Below are positions 8,857-17,451 of a DNA stretch of 64,000 nucleotides, one piece after another. The notes below the pieces were generated by a model, which saw only the letters and a program-made list of their open reading frames with translations, was not told where the DNA came from and searched no databases. The DNA lies in contig NZ_FMHI01000002.1 of NCBI RefSeq assembly GCF_900090145.1, positions 484,941 through 548,940 of the forward strand, given 5' to 3'. The DNA is from Streptomyces sp. WMMB 322. GTDB taxonomy: Bacteria; Actinomycetota; Actinomycetes; Streptomycetales; Streptomycetaceae. A program made the translations under genes and the position numbers. How positions within the stretch are numbered: the stretch's first letter is position 1; the number at the start of each line of letters is the position of its first letter.

Positions 8857-9801
8857 TCACGGCGCGAGCGTGCGCACCGGCTCTCCCGCCGCCCAGGCGG
8901 CGATGTCCTCCAAGGCCTCCCCGTAGAAGATCCGGTACGTCTCCTCGGTGACGTATCCGATGTGCGGGGTCAGGACGGTGCGGGGCGCGGTGCGCAGCGG
9001 GGCGTCGGCCGGCAGCGGCTCGACGTCGTAGACGTCCAGGCCGGCACCTGCGAGACGCCCCTCGATCAGGGCGTCGACGAGTGCGTCGGTGTCGATCAGC
9101 GGACCGCGTGAGGTGTTGACGAGGTAAGCGGTGGGCTTCATCCACGACAGCTCCTCCCTGCCGATCAGCCCCCTGCTGCGTTCGCTGAGCTTGTAGTGGA
9201 CGGTCACGATGTCGGACTCGGCGAAGAGGGTCTGCTTGCTGACCGGCTCGGCGCCGCGCTCGCGGGCGGTCGACGGTTCGAGGTTGCTGCTCCAGGCCAG
9301 CACGCGCATGCCGAACGCCCGCCCCACGGTGGCCACTCGCGACCCGAGCCGTCCGAGCCCGACGATGCCGAGAGTGCGTCCGTACAGGTCACCGCCTATG
9401 GAGTGCTGCCACTGCCCTTCGCGGACCCCGGTCGACTCGGCGGGGATGTGGCGCAGCAGGGAGAGGATGAGCCCCCAGGTGAGCTCGGGTGTCGCGGTGG
9501 CGGGGCTCTGCGTGCCGCAGACGGTCACGCCGTGGCGTTCGGCGGCGGCCAGGTCGATCGAGGGGTTGGCCATTCCGGTCGTGACGAGCAGACGCAGGTC
9601 GGGGAGGCGCTCGAACCGTTCGGCGGTGAACGGGGTGCGCTCGCGCATCGCGACGACGACCTCGTAACCGCGCAGTGCCTCGGCGAGTCCGTCGGTGCCG
9701 GCGATGTGCTCGTGGAAGAAGGTGACTTCGGCGTCCAGACTCTGCCAGTCGGCGAAGTGGTGGGCGGCCTGCTGGTAGTCGTCGAGGACGGCGACGCGCA
9801 C
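8857..9801 (-). CDS. D-2-hydroxyacid dehydrogenase family protein
   Basis: The 314-residue protein is close to the family norm. The NAD motif GIVGLGRLGSR (145-155) is intact. So is the catalytic trio: Arg232 in NTSRGPLID, Glu261 in YDVEPLP and His280 in TPHIGYVTEE. It should interconvert a 2-keto acid and a D-2-hydroxy acid; the specific acid cannot be told. The GTG at 9801 follows AAAGGA. The 492-base gap upstream is shared with the divergent methyltransferase gene. Confidence 0.88.
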   Translation of the reverse strand: MRVAVLDDYQQAAHHFADWQSLDAEVTFFHEHIAGTDGLAEALRGYEVVVAMRERTPFTAERFERLPDLRLLVTTGMANPSIDLAAAERHGVTVCGTQSPATATPELTWGLILSLLRHIPAESTGVREGQWQHSIGGDLYGRTLGIVGLGRLGSRVATVGRAFGMRVLAWSSNLEPSTARERGAEPVSKQTLFAESDIVTVHYKLSERSRGLIGREELSWMKPTAYLVNTSRGPLIDTDALVDALIEGRLAGAGLDVYDVEPLPADAPLRTAPRTVLTPHIGYVTEETYRIFYGEALEDIAAWAAGEPVRTLAP

Positions 9802-10293
9802 GGTCGTTCCTTTCGTACGGGATCACTGGGCCCCGGGTCCCCCTGGACCGCGGTGCCGTCTGGGGCTCGCTGTCGTCCGGCCCCGGGCCATGGCGTCCGG
9901 GTCGCGGAAGACGTGCGGGGATCACGGGCGAACTGCCCCTGACGTGGACCTTAAGTCCTTCGCGCGCTTCCGCGTAGTCCTGGGGCGGACGCGGTCCCCG
10001 ATGTGACCTGGGACGCGCGGATGCGCGGACGCCCCCGGACGCCGGACGCCGGACGCCGGACGCCCGGACACCGGCCGGGCCCGGGGCGTGCCGTGCGCCG
10101 CCGTGCGCGCCGGACCGTACGCAGCGCGTCGGCGGCCGCTCTCCCGCACGGCACCGTCATGACACCGAACCGGTCCCGCACTTGAAAAGCGTTCCGGCAC
10201 GGGTCCGGCACGTGTCCGGTATGGACGGTGACTCGTTCCGGAAGGTATCGAGGCCGTCAGGGGCGGCACAGAACACCCGAGGAGTACATCGCC
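9802..10293. other. Divergent intergenic region with a 7-bp tandem repeat
   Basis: This spacer must hold the promoters of both flanking genes. The only clear structure is four copies of GGACGCC at 10037-10064. A TTGAAAAGC element at about 10182 could be part of a plus-strand promoter, but no good -10 partner is seen. No gene is supported. Confidence 0.45.
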
Positions 10294-11100
10294 ATGCCCA
10301 AGAGGACCGCACGGTCACTGACCGCCAACCGTTCGAGGCTGTCGCACAAGGCCTCCTATGCCCTGCGCAACCCGGGGCGGGTCGCCCCGTACGTGCGTCG
10401 TGCCCTCCGGGACGCCTGGCTGCGGTTCAGGCACCCGGACCATGTCGGCTACTACCGGGCCGTGATGGCCTCGGACACCGCGAACAACCCCGAGGCCGCG
10501 GTCGGGAGCGGCAGCCACGAGAGGTGGCTCGCGCTGGGGCGGATGCAGTTCGACTTCCTCAAGGAGCACGGGCTTCGGCCCCAGCACCGCATGCTCGACA
10601 TCGGCTGCGGAAACCTGCGTGCGGGCTGGCGGTTCATCCAGTACCTCGACGCCGGCAACTACTACGGCATCGACATCTCCCCCGACATCCTCATCTCCGC
10701 GAAGGAGACCCTCACCCGGTACGAACTGCAGGAGAAACTGCCCCACTTGACGCTCACGCACGACCTGAAGCTCGACTTCCTGCCGAGCGGTCACTTCGAC
10801 GTCGTGCATGCGCACAGCGTCTTCTCCCACTCGCCGATCGAGGTCATCGACGAGTGCCTGTCCAACGTCGGTCGGGTCCTGGCCCCCGGCGGCTTCTTCG
10901 ACTTCACCTTCGACCGTACGGAAGGCGCAGAACACCAGGTGCTGCGTGAGGACTTCTACTACCGGACGGAGACGCTGGCCGCGCTCGCGCGGAAGCACGG
11001 TCTGGCCGCCCGCTTCATGGACGACTGGGAGAAGCTTCCGCACAAGCAGTCCAAGATCCGGGTCTCGCTCGAGGACTCGTCCGTGCCTGCTGAGAACTGA
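10294..11100 (+). CDS. SAM-dependent methyltransferase (class I)
   Basis: The 268-residue protein contains methyltransferase motif I MLDIGCGNLRAG (100-111), the YYGIDIS acidic strand near 124-129, and FDVVHAHSVFSH with LAPGGFFDFTF as the post-motif strands. The basic N-terminus (KRTARSL...RFRHPDHVGYY) lies outside the catalytic fold. ATG at 10294 follows CGAGGAG. Related proteins occur near glycan or lipid modification genes, but the neighbours here do not indicate a substrate. Confidence 0.82.
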   Translation: MPKRTARSLTANRSRLSHKASYALRNPGRVAPYVRRALRDAWLRFRHPDHVGYYRAVMASDTANNPEAAVGSGSHERWLALGRMQFDFLKEHGLRPQHRMLDIGCGNLRAGWRFIQYLDAGNYYGIDISPDILISAKETLTRYELQEKLPHLTLTHDLKLDFLPSGHFDVVHAHSVFSHSPIEVIDECLSNVGRVLAPGGFFDFTFDRTEGAEHQVLREDFYYRTETLAALARKHGLAARFMDDWEKLPHKQSKIRVSLEDSSVPAEN

Positions 11101-11312
11101 CGTCTGCCGGGGGGACGGGAACGGGGGGAACGGGAACCGGGCCGGGGACGGGCCGGGGACGGGCCGGGGTCCCGAGCGTCCGATGCGGCTCCCGGCCCGG
11201 GTGACGCCCGCCCGTGGCCCGCCGTCTGCGAAGCGCCACGCGTGCTATTGACGGCGCGCCCCCGCGCCGGTGAGGTGGCTGTTCAACCCCCCACAGACGG
11301 AAGGCAGTTCAC

Positions 11313-12392
11313 ATGCAGGGCATGACCACGGGCTCGCCGTCCCCCGGCGGCGGCCCGGGAGGCATACGCAGAACCGCACGCATCCTCGCCACACTGACAG
11401 TGGTGGCTCTGGCCGCGGGGAGCGGCACGGGTTACTCGTCCGCCCAGGACGCCCATGGCGCGAAGGACGCCCGTGGCGCGAAGGGCGCACAGGGCACGGT
11501 GAAGCGGACGGACGGTGCGCAGCACCCGGGCAAGGGCGGGACCGGCGAGGCGCGCGAGGGCACGTCCCCCTTCACGGGGCTTCCCGCCGATCCGGCACCC
11601 GTCCTGGCAGTGAAGATCGACAACCACAAGGACGCACGCCCTCACACCGCGGTCGAGGACGCCGACATCACCGTCGTGGAGAAGGTCGAGGGCGGGCTGA
11701 GCCGGCTGCTCGGCATCTACTCCAGCAAGCTGCCCGACTCGCTCGGCCCCGTTCGCAGTGCCCGTGCGTACAACGTGGAGCAGCTGCGGATGTTCGACCG
11801 TCCCGCGCTCTCCTACTCGGGTGCCCGCGCGGGAGTCGAGGACCTGATAGAGAAGTCGCCGCTCCACGCCCGCTCCCACGACAAGTACCCCGAGCCCTAT
11901 TTCCGCGGCGGCGACAACGAGGCTCCGCACAACCTCTACGTGCACCCGGACGAGCTCCTCGAGACCGCGCCGGAGGCCAGCGAGAGCGCCGACATAGGTT
12001 TCCGCTTCGCGGACGACGCTCCGGAGGGCGGCGAGCCCACGAAGGAGCGCTCGGTCGACTACGGCTCGGCCGAGACCACCTTCAACTGGTCGGAGAAGGA
12101 GGATCGTTGGCTCACTTCGTTCGACGGTGCTCCGGCGACGGGCACCGGCGGGGCGCGGCTGGGCGGCAAGACCGTGATCGTGCAGAAGGTGGAGATGCCG
12201 CCGGACGACGGCGGTACGCCGTACGAGAAGACCGTCGGCAGCGGCGATGCGACGGTGCTGCGCGACGGCAAGGCGTACGAGACGAAGTGGGAGCGCCCGA
12301 CCGCCGAGTCGGGCACGAGCTTCACCCTGCCGACCGGTGAGCGGATGCCCTTCGACCGCGGCAACGTATGGCTCGTCTACGAGGAGGCCTGA
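11313..12392 (+). CDS. DUF3048 (YerB-like) exported protein
   Basis: The 359-residue product begins with a basic leader and hydrophobic core (ARILATLTVVALAAGSGTGYSSA), so it is probably secreted. A linker with AKDARGAKGAQG repeats follows. The DUF3048 signature then runs in order: SPFTGLP, VLAVKIDNHKDARPHT, ADITVVEKVEGGLSRLLGIYSS, LGPVRSAR, GDNEAPHNLYV and WERPTAESGTSF. The function of the family is not established. The ATG at 11313 follows GGAAGG. A paralog lies at 25021-25989, with a lipobox-like Cys where this copy has none. Confidence 0.85.
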   Translation: MQGMTTGSPSPGGGPGGIRRTARILATLTVVALAAGSGTGYSSAQDAHGAKDARGAKGAQGTVKRTDGAQHPGKGGTGEAREGTSPFTGLPADPAPVLAVKIDNHKDARPHTAVEDADITVVEKVEGGLSRLLGIYSSKLPDSLGPVRSARAYNVEQLRMFDRPALSYSGARAGVEDLIEKSPLHARSHDKYPEPYFRGGDNEAPHNLYVHPDELLETAPEASESADIGFRFADDAPEGGEPTKERSVDYGSAETTFNWSEKEDRWLTSFDGAPATGTGGARLGGKTVIVQKVEMPPDDGGTPYEKTVGSGDATVLRDGKAYETKWERPTAESGTSFTLPTGERMPFDRGNVWLVYEEA

Positions 12393-12417
12393 GCCTCCAC
12401 GAGGAGGCCTGAGCCTC
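12381..12417. repeat. 20-bp tandem duplication across the DUF3048 stop codon
   Basis: GAGGAGGCCTGAGCCTC occurs at 12381-12397 and again at 12401-12417, a 20-base period. The first copy holds the real stop (TGA 12390-12392). Each copy is itself a small dyad (GAGGC...GCCTC). Confidence 0.85.
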
Positions 12418-12445
12418 GGCACCTGCCTCGCGCGCGGACGCGCGT

Positions 12446-12494
12446 GCCCGCGGTGCCGGCGGCGGGACGTCCGCCCGCCGCCGGCACCGCGGGC
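12446..12494. terminator. Strong bidirectional terminator
   Basis: A perfect 21-bp stem (12446-12466 with 12474-12494) and a 7-base loop ACGTCCG lie between the convergent DUF3048 and SnoaL-like genes, only six bases from the latter's stop. It is the longest perfect simple hairpin I noticed in the window. Confidence 0.8.
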
Positions 12495-12500
12495 CGTCGC

Positions 12501-12959
12501 TCAGCGCAGCGGAATGCCGGCGCCGCGCTCGGACTCCGGGCGCGGACCGAAGATGCGGCGGTCGCTCTCGTCGATGCGCACGTCGTTGATGCTGGCCTCG
12601 CGGCGCGCCATCAGGCCCTGCGGGTCGAACTCCCACAGCTCGTTGCCGTACGAGCGCCACCACTGGCCGTCCGCGTCGTGGCACTCGTACTGGAAGCGCA
12701 CGGCGATGCGGTTGCCTTCGAAGGTCCACAGGTCCTTGCGCAGCGCGTACTCCAGTTCGCGCTCCCACTTCTTCGTCAGCAGTTCGACGATCTCCGCCCG
12801 GCCGGTGACGAAGGCGTCGCGGTTGCGCCACACCGAGTCCTCCGTGTAGGCGAGCGAGACCTTGTGCGGGTCGCGCGTGTTCCACGCGTCCTCGGCTGCC
12901 TGGACCTTCTGACGTGCGGTCTCCAGGGTGAACGGCGGCAGTGGCGGACGAGCGTTCAT
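12501..12959 (-). CDS. SnoaL/NTF2-like protein, DUF1348 family
   Basis: A 152-residue protein whose cone-shaped NTF2 fold is recognisable from [59 protein letters not shown] and the closing SINDVRI. This matches DUF1348, a family of unknown function common in actinomycetes. The ATG at 12959 is preferred over an upstream extension lacking family sequence. It is a single gene; the terminator lies immediately downstream. Confidence 0.85.
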   Translation of the reverse strand: MNARPPLPPFTLETARQKVQAAEDAWNTRDPHKVSLAYTEDSVWRNRDAFVTGRAEIVELLTKKWERELEYALRKDLWTFEGNRIAVRFQYECHDADGQWWRSYGNELWEFDPQGLMARREASINDVRIDESDRRIFGPRPESERGAGIPLR

Positions 12960-13106
12960 GTCGGGTGCCTCTCTCGACGTCGTGCTCCGGACGGGCTCCG
13001 GCTTCCGTGCGGTCGGGGCGGCGCCCTTCCCTTCCCGCACCTCCAGGGGCTTACCGGACGCCCGGCCTCTTTTCCACCCTTGTGCGGCGCCGCACCGCCT
13101 CCGTCC

Positions 13107-13219
13107 TCAGACCGGCACGACGGTCACGGCGCTGTCCAGCCCCTTGAAGTCGTCGGCGTTCCGCGTGAAGAGAGGCAGACCGTGGAACGAGGCGATGGCC
13201 GCGATCATAAGGGGGCTCA
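13107..13219 (-). pseudogene. 3' remnant of a PIN-domain (VapC-type) toxin gene
   Basis: After the DUF1445 stop the minus strand reads [20 protein letters not shown] then ADDFKGLDSAVTVVPV and a TGA at 13107-13109. This is the usual C-terminal third of VapC PIN-domain RNases, with the (D)xxIAA and TRN-x-x-D-F motifs. The N-terminal acidic residues and any antitoxin are absent, because the frame runs directly into the neighbouring gene. I therefore call it a truncated relic. Confidence 0.7.
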
Positions 13220-14053
13220 CGTGACCAGGTACTCCTCGTCCCGTACGTCCGTGATGAACATCCGGCCGGGTGCGTGGGTGATCGCGAAGGGCGGGCGGGA
13301 CGCCATCACGGCAGCCTGCGGGGTCACGCCGCAGGCCCAGAAGACGGGCACGTCGCCGGGGTGCAGCTCGGTGCGGTCGCCGAAGTCCGGCTCGTCGACG
13401 TCCGCTATGCCGAGCAGCGCGGGGTCGCCGGTGTGGACGGGCGCGCCGTGGACCGCGGGCATGCGGCCCGTCACGCGGACCGCGGTGGCCACGGACTCCT
13501 CCGGCACGGGCCTCATCGAGACGACCATCGGCCCGTGCATCGCGCCCGCGGGACGGCATGGGTGGTCCGTGACGTACATGGCGACGTTGCGTCCCTGCTC
13601 GATGTGGCGCAGCGGAACCCCGGCCTCCGCGAGCGCCCATTCGAAGGTGAAGCTGCAGCCGATGAGGAAGGTCACCAGGTCCTTCCGCCACCGGCCGGTC
13701 ACTTCGGCGGGCTCCTCGACGAGTTCGCCGTGCTCCCACACCCGGTACGCGGGCAGGTCGGTGCGCAGGTCCGCGCCGGGGGCGAGCACGGTGGAGGTCT
13801 CTCCCGGGTCCGTCACGTCGAGCAGCGGGCAGGGCTTGGGGTTGCGCTGGCAGAAGAGCAGCACGTCGTAGGCCCAGTCGCGCGGTACGGAGATGAGGTT
13901 GGCCTGCGTGTATCCGGGGGCACGGCCGGGCGTGGGGCCGGCGTCGCCGTCGCGGATCAGCGCCCGCGCCTCGGCGGCGCGGGCGGCCGCGGTCGCCTGC
14001 GCCGGCCGGGGAGCCGGTGTGCCGTGCGTCGTGGCGGGTGTCGCTGGGGGCAT
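13217..14053 (-). CDS. DUF1445 putative hydro-lyase (D-glutamate cyclase family)
   Basis: A 278-residue protein matching the DUF1445 hydro-lyase family. Characteristic blocks are [55 protein letters not shown] and [26 protein letters not shown]. Members include D-glutamate cyclase; others act on unknown acids. The ATG at 14053 follows GAGGTCAC. It lies 97 bases after an MFS transporter gene and is probably its operon partner, controlled from the GntR operator at 15594. The stop codon abuts the PIN-domain relic. Confidence 0.85.
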   Translation of the reverse strand: MPPATPATTHGTPAPRPAQATAAARAAEARALIRDGDAGPTPGRAPGYTQANLISVPRDWAYDVLLFCQRNPKPCPLLDVTDPGETSTVLAPGADLRTDLPAYRVWEHGELVEEPAEVTGRWRKDLVTFLIGCSFTFEWALAEAGVPLRHIEQGRNVAMYVTDHPCRPAGAMHGPMVVSMRPVPEESVATAVRVTGRMPAVHGAPVHTGDPALLGIADVDEPDFGDRTELHPGDVPVFWACGVTPQAAVMASRPPFAITHAPGRMFITDVRDEEYLVT

Positions 14054-14150
14054 GGCGTGTGACCTCCGTCGGTCGGGCGAGCGGCACTTGTGACGACCGG
14101 CGTGGCCGGGCCGGAGTCGACCGGCCCGGCCACGCGGTGCGCCGGGCGGG

Positions 14151-15512
14151 TCAGACCAGCGCCCGGCCCCGGGTCTCGGGCAGCCCCAGCAGGGCGATGA
14201 GGGCGACTCCGTAGCCGGCGGCCCCGAAGACGAGGGCCCCGCTGACCCCCCAGCTGTTGGCGAGGAAGCCGACCAGCGTGGGGAAGAAGGCGCCGACTGC
14301 GCGGCCCGTGTTGTAGACGAAGCCCTGCCCGGTGCCGCGTACGGCCGTCGGGTAGAGCTCGCTGAGGAAGGAGCCGAAGCCGCTGAAGATGGCCGACATG
14401 CAGAAGCCGAGCGGGAAACCCAGCAGCAGCACGAGGGTGTTGGAGCCTGTCGGCACGTTGGTGTAGGCGAGGACGGCGAGCGCGGAGAGCACGGCGAAGA
14501 CCGCGACGTTGCGCTTCCGCCCCAGCTTGTCGGTGAGGTAACCACCGGTGAGGTAGCCGATGAAGGCACCGGAGATCAGGAACGTGAGGAAGCCGCCGGT
14601 GCCCACGACGGTCAGCCCCCGGTCCGTCTTGAGGTAGCTGGGCACCCAGGTGGCCAGCGTGTAGTACCCGCCCTGCACACCGGTGGAGAGCAGCACGCCG
14701 AAGAGCGTGATACGCCGCAGTCCGGGCTCGAAGATCGCGGAGAAGGAGCCCCGTTCGCGGCTGTTCAGGCGCTGTTCGGCGGCCTGCGGCGCGTCCGTGA
14801 CGTTGCGGCGCACGTAGATGATCAGCAGTGCGGGAAGGGCACCGGTCCAGAACAGGATGCGCCAGGCGACCGACTCGTCGAAGAGCTGGAAGACGGCCGT
14901 GTAGACGATGACCGCAAGCGCCCAGCCCACGGCCCACGAGCTCTGGATGACGCCGAGGGTGCGCCCCCGGTTCTTCGCCGTGGCGTACTCGGCGACGAGG
15001 ATCGCGCCGACGGCCCACTCGCCGCCGAAGCCGAGGCCCTGCAGGCCGCGGAAGACCAGCAGCGTCTCGTAGTTGGGGGCGAAGCCGCACAGCAGGGTGA
15101 ACAGGGCGTAGGTGACGACGGTGAGGATCAGCGTCCTGACGCGTCCGATGCGGTCGGCGAGGATGCCCGCGAGCGCGCCGCCGAGGGCGGAGACGACGAG
15201 GGTGACGGTGGTGAGCAGGCCGGTCTGGCCCGGGTCGAGGCTGAAGTACGCGCCGATGGCGACCATGCCGAGCGGCAGCGTGAAGAAGTCGTAGGAGTCC
15301 AGCGCGTAGCCGCCGAACGAGCCCGCGAAGGCGCGGCGCCCGGAGGCGCCGAGCTCCTTGAACCAGCCGAACGGCCCGCCGGAGCCCTCGCCCGGCCCCG
15401 AGCCGGGTTCGCTGCCGGGGTCGCTGACGGGTTCGCTGCCGGGATCGCGTACGGAGGCGTGCTCGGACCCTGCGCCCTCCTCGGGGGCATTCGGTATCGG
15501 GTTGCTTTTCAT
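14151..15512 (-). CDS. MFS transporter (AAHS/SHS-like organic acid symporter)
   Basis: A 453-residue protein with 12 predicted helices. The acidic-residue motif of helix 1 ([16 protein letters not shown]), the loop 2-3 motif [13 protein letters not shown] and the second-half equivalent [13 protein letters not shown] are all present, as in MFS carriers of carboxylates. A Ser/Pro/Gly-rich 45-residue N-terminal tail with [10 protein letters not shown] repeats precedes helix 1. The ATG at 15512 follows GAGGTG. The gene is divergent from a GntR gene and upstream of the DUF1445 gene, so it probably imports the acid that the hydro-lyase processes. Confidence 0.85.
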   Translation of the reverse strand: MKSNPIPNAPEEGAGSEHASVRDPGSEPVSDPGSEPGSGPGEGSGGPFGWFKELGASGRRAFAGSFGGYALDSYDFFTLPLGMVAIGAYFSLDPGQTGLLTTVTLVVSALGGALAGILADRIGRVRTLILTVVTYALFTLLCGFAPNYETLLVFRGLQGLGFGGEWAVGAILVAEYATAKNRGRTLGVIQSSWAVGWALAVIVYTAVFQLFDESVAWRILFWTGALPALLIIYVRRNVTDAPQAAEQRLNSRERGSFSAIFEPGLRRITLFGVLLSTGVQGGYYTLATWVPSYLKTDRGLTVVGTGGFLTFLISGAFIGYLTGGYLTDKLGRKRNVAVFAVLSALAVLAYTNVPTGSNTLVLLLGFPLGFCMSAIFSGFGSFLSELYPTAVRGTGQGFVYNTGRAVGAFFPTLVGFLANSWGVSGALVFGAAGYGVALIALLGLPETRGRALV

Positions 15513-15586
15513 GTGCACCTCGCAGAGGGAGAAGGGCGCCGTCTTGGATGTGGGCGAGCCTGTGGTGCCTGCTCGATGTCCGGGAT

Positions 15587-15616
15587 AACGTAGAGGATCG
15601 TTGAACGATCCTTCAA
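15587..15616 (-). promoter_or_regulatory. Promoter of the MFS-hydro-lyase operon
   Basis: On the minus strand, TTGAAG (15616-15611) and TACGTT (15592-15587) are separated by 18 bases, a reasonable HrdB-type promoter. The 19-bp palindrome fills the spacer. Confidence 0.5.
15594..15612. promoter_or_regulatory. GntR operator, perfect 19-bp palindrome
   Basis: AGGATCGTT-G-AACGATCCT has 9-bp perfect arms and a core GTTGAAC close to the FadR-subfamily pattern (GT-N-AC). It lies between the divergent MFS and GntR genes, inside the -35/-10 spacer of the MFS promoter. Repressor binding there would block polymerase. Confidence 0.75.
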
Positions 15617-15683
15617 GGGGTTCGTAGCGCTGTATGCGGGGCATGGACGCCAGGGGAGCCGGGGAGCAAGAAGGGGGCGTGAG

Positions 15684-16514
15684 TTGGAGACGACCGATCC
15701 GGAGCCTGCGCGGCTCCCAGCCGTACAACGCGCGGTGCCGTCAGCCCTGCCGCCCCCCGACGAGCCCGCGTTGAGGTCCGCGATGCCCGCGCATCACAAC
15801 GAACTGGCGGGCGACCGCGCACTGTTGAGCCGTACCAGCACGGCGGAACGCGTGGCGGACGTGCTGCGCAGCCGCATCGCCGAGGGGTTCTTCCCGCCCG
15901 GGGTCCGGCTGTCGGAGGGCGACGTCGGCGGCGTGCTCGGCATCTCCCGCAACACGCTGCGGGAATCGTTCCGGCTGCTCACCCACGAACGGCTGCTGGA
16001 ACACCGGCTCAACAGGGGCGTCTTCGTCCGCGTACTGAGCGTCGACGACGTCCTCGACATCTACCGCGTGCGGAAACTCATCGAATGCGGGGTCGTGAAC
16101 CAACTGGCCGAGGCAGGGCCGCCGTTCGGCCTCGACGCACTCGCCGCCACCGTCGCCGACGGCCAGGCCGCCACCCGGGAGTGGCGATGGAGGGACCTGG
16201 CGACGGCGAACATCCACTTCCACCGCGAGGTGGTCGCCCTGGCGCGAAGTCCCCGCACGGACGAGGTCATGAGCAGCGTGCTGGCCGAACTGCGGCTGGC
16301 CCTCCACGTCATGGACAGCCCGCGCCGCCTCCACGAGCCCTACCTCGCACGCAACCGGGAGATCCTCCGCACCCTCCGCTCGGGCGACGCGGCGAGGGCG
16401 GAGACGATGCTGCGGGAGTACCTGGAGGACTCCCGCAAACAGATCGTCACCGCCTACGCGCAGCGCCTGGGCTCCGGCGGAGACCGGGACGCCCAGGGCG
16501 CCCGGGGCGCGTGA
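15684..16514 (+). CDS. GntR-family regulator with FCD domain
   Basis: A 276-residue FadR-subfamily repressor. The winged helix (ERVADVLRSRIAEGFFPPGVRLSE ... LGISRNTLRESFRLL) covers about residues 54-105 and the helical FCD effector domain follows (FHREVVALARSP, LARNREILRTLRSGD). The TTG at 15684 has AAGGGGG eight bases before it and is used here. An ATG at 15783 would remove a Pro-rich 33-residue leader and is also possible. It is divergent from the MFS/DUF1445 genes with the palindrome between them, so it most likely represses them and possibly itself, with an organic acid as inducer. Confidence 0.87.
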   Translation: METTDPEPARLPAVQRAVPSALPPPDEPALRSAMPAHHNELAGDRALLSRTSTAERVADVLRSRIAEGFFPPGVRLSEGDVGGVLGISRNTLRESFRLLTHERLLEHRLNRGVFVRVLSVDDVLDIYRVRKLIECGVVNQLAEAGPPFGLDALAATVADGQAATREWRWRDLATANIHFHREVVALARSPRTDEVMSSVLAELRLALHVMDSPRRLHEPYLARNREILRTLRSGDAARAETMLREYLEDSRKQIVTAYAQRLGSGGDRDAQGARGA

Positions 16515-16519
16515 AGCAC

Positions 16520-17326
16520 TCAGCCGATGGGCTCCGGCATGGGCACCACGTCGTAGGCCAGCGAGATCTCGCGGCCCGTCGCCGGGTCGCCGAGCTGGAC
16601 GCGCCAGCGTCCCGCGAACTGGTCCTCGCCGTGCAGCATCGGGATCGTTCCGGAGATCAGCACCGTGCCCGGCTCCAGTTCGCCCCGCTCGCGCAGCACC
16701 TCCGCCCAGTGCTGCGGGGGGAGCAGGTCGGCGCCGGTGCCGTCCTGGATCAGCTGCTCCGTGGGGCCGCCTCCCGCGCCGGTGCGGGGGTCGGAGTCGG
16801 TGCCGGTGGGCTCGGTGCCGGAGTCGGTGCCGGTGGGCTCCGTGCCGGGCTCGTCGCCGGTGTCAGCGGGGCCGTCGGCCCCGGCGGCGCCGCTCACCCA
16901 GGCGCGAAGGGTGAGACCGTCGATGCGGTCGGCGACGTCGTCGAGCCGCCACGCGCTCGTGGCGAGCACGTCCGGGGCGGCGTTCTTGCTCCAGGCCACG
17001 CCGTACGTCTCCAGCTCGCGGTCGGTGTGGTCGCACGCCGCCGTCAGCAGCAGGTCCCCGGTGTCGTCGACGACGAGCGCCCACTCGGCCTCGCCGGAGG
17101 TCTTCCCGTGCTGCGCGAGAACCCTTCCGGTCTGCTGCGCGAGGTAGGGCGAGACGGGGTAGAGCGCCGGAGTCGTGGAGGGGGCGGGCACTCCCAGTTC
17201 GGCCAGCTCAGCCACGTGCGCGGCCACGTCGTCCTGACTGCGGCCCGCGTAGCCGGCGTTGAGCAGACGCTGCACGGTCACGGTGCGCCGGGTGCCGTCG
17301 GGGAGCGTGAAAGTCAGGCCGGTCAT
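16520..17326 (-). CDS. DUF2848 family protein (fumarylacetoacetase-like fold)
   Basis: A 268-residue protein with DUF2848 signature text: LNAGYAGRSQDDVAAHVAEL, PALYPVSPYLAQQTG, GKTSGEAEWALVV, ACDHTDRELE and GVAWSKNAAPDVL, ending in EPGTVLISGTIP. The fold relates it to FAH hydrolases, but the reaction of DUF2848 proteins is not established. A Thr/Asp/Gly-rich repeat stretch (TGDEPGTEPTGTDSGTEP) of about 35 residues interrupts the C-terminal half. The ATG at 17326 follows GGAGG. It is divergent from an MHS transporter, with the shared operator at 17386-17413. Confidence 0.8.
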   Translation of the reverse strand: MTGLTFTLPDGTRRTVTVQRLLNAGYAGRSQDDVAAHVAELAELGVPAPSTTPALYPVSPYLAQQTGRVLAQHGKTSGEAEWALVVDDTGDLLLTAACDHTDRELETYGVAWSKNAAPDVLATSAWRLDDVADRIDGLTLRAWVSGAAGADGPADTGDEPGTEPTGTDSGTEPTGTDSDPRTGAGGGPTEQLIQDGTGADLLPPQHWAEVLRERGELEPGTVLISGTIPMLHGEDQFAGRWRVQLGDPATGREISLAYDVVPMPEPIG

Positions 17327-17385
17327 GGGATTCCTCCAGGTCGGTCTCGGTTTCGCAGCGGTAAATTCCGCGCCCCGAGGGTTGC

Positions 17386-17413
17386 GCATACGAGCTGTAT
17401 ACAGCAAGTATGC
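17386..17413. promoter_or_regulatory. Double GntR operator of the DUF2848/MFS/nitrilase cassette
   Basis: The 17-base pattern GCATACNNGCTGTATAC occurs twice as overlapping copies on opposite strands (plus 17386-17402, minus 17413-17397), making a 28-bp dyad around GCTGTATACAGC. A third copy lies at 20925-20941, before the GntR gene of the same cassette. The site covers a potential ATG at 17410, so I start the transporter downstream. Confidence 0.8.
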
Positions 17414-17451
17414 CCCGTGTCCCGAAGGAACCCGACCGTGAGGAAGCTCCC

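Noticed and set aside
17410..17451. ATG at 17410 as transporter start
   Set aside because: It lies within the GntR operator and has no ribosome site; GTG 17452 has GAGGAAG.
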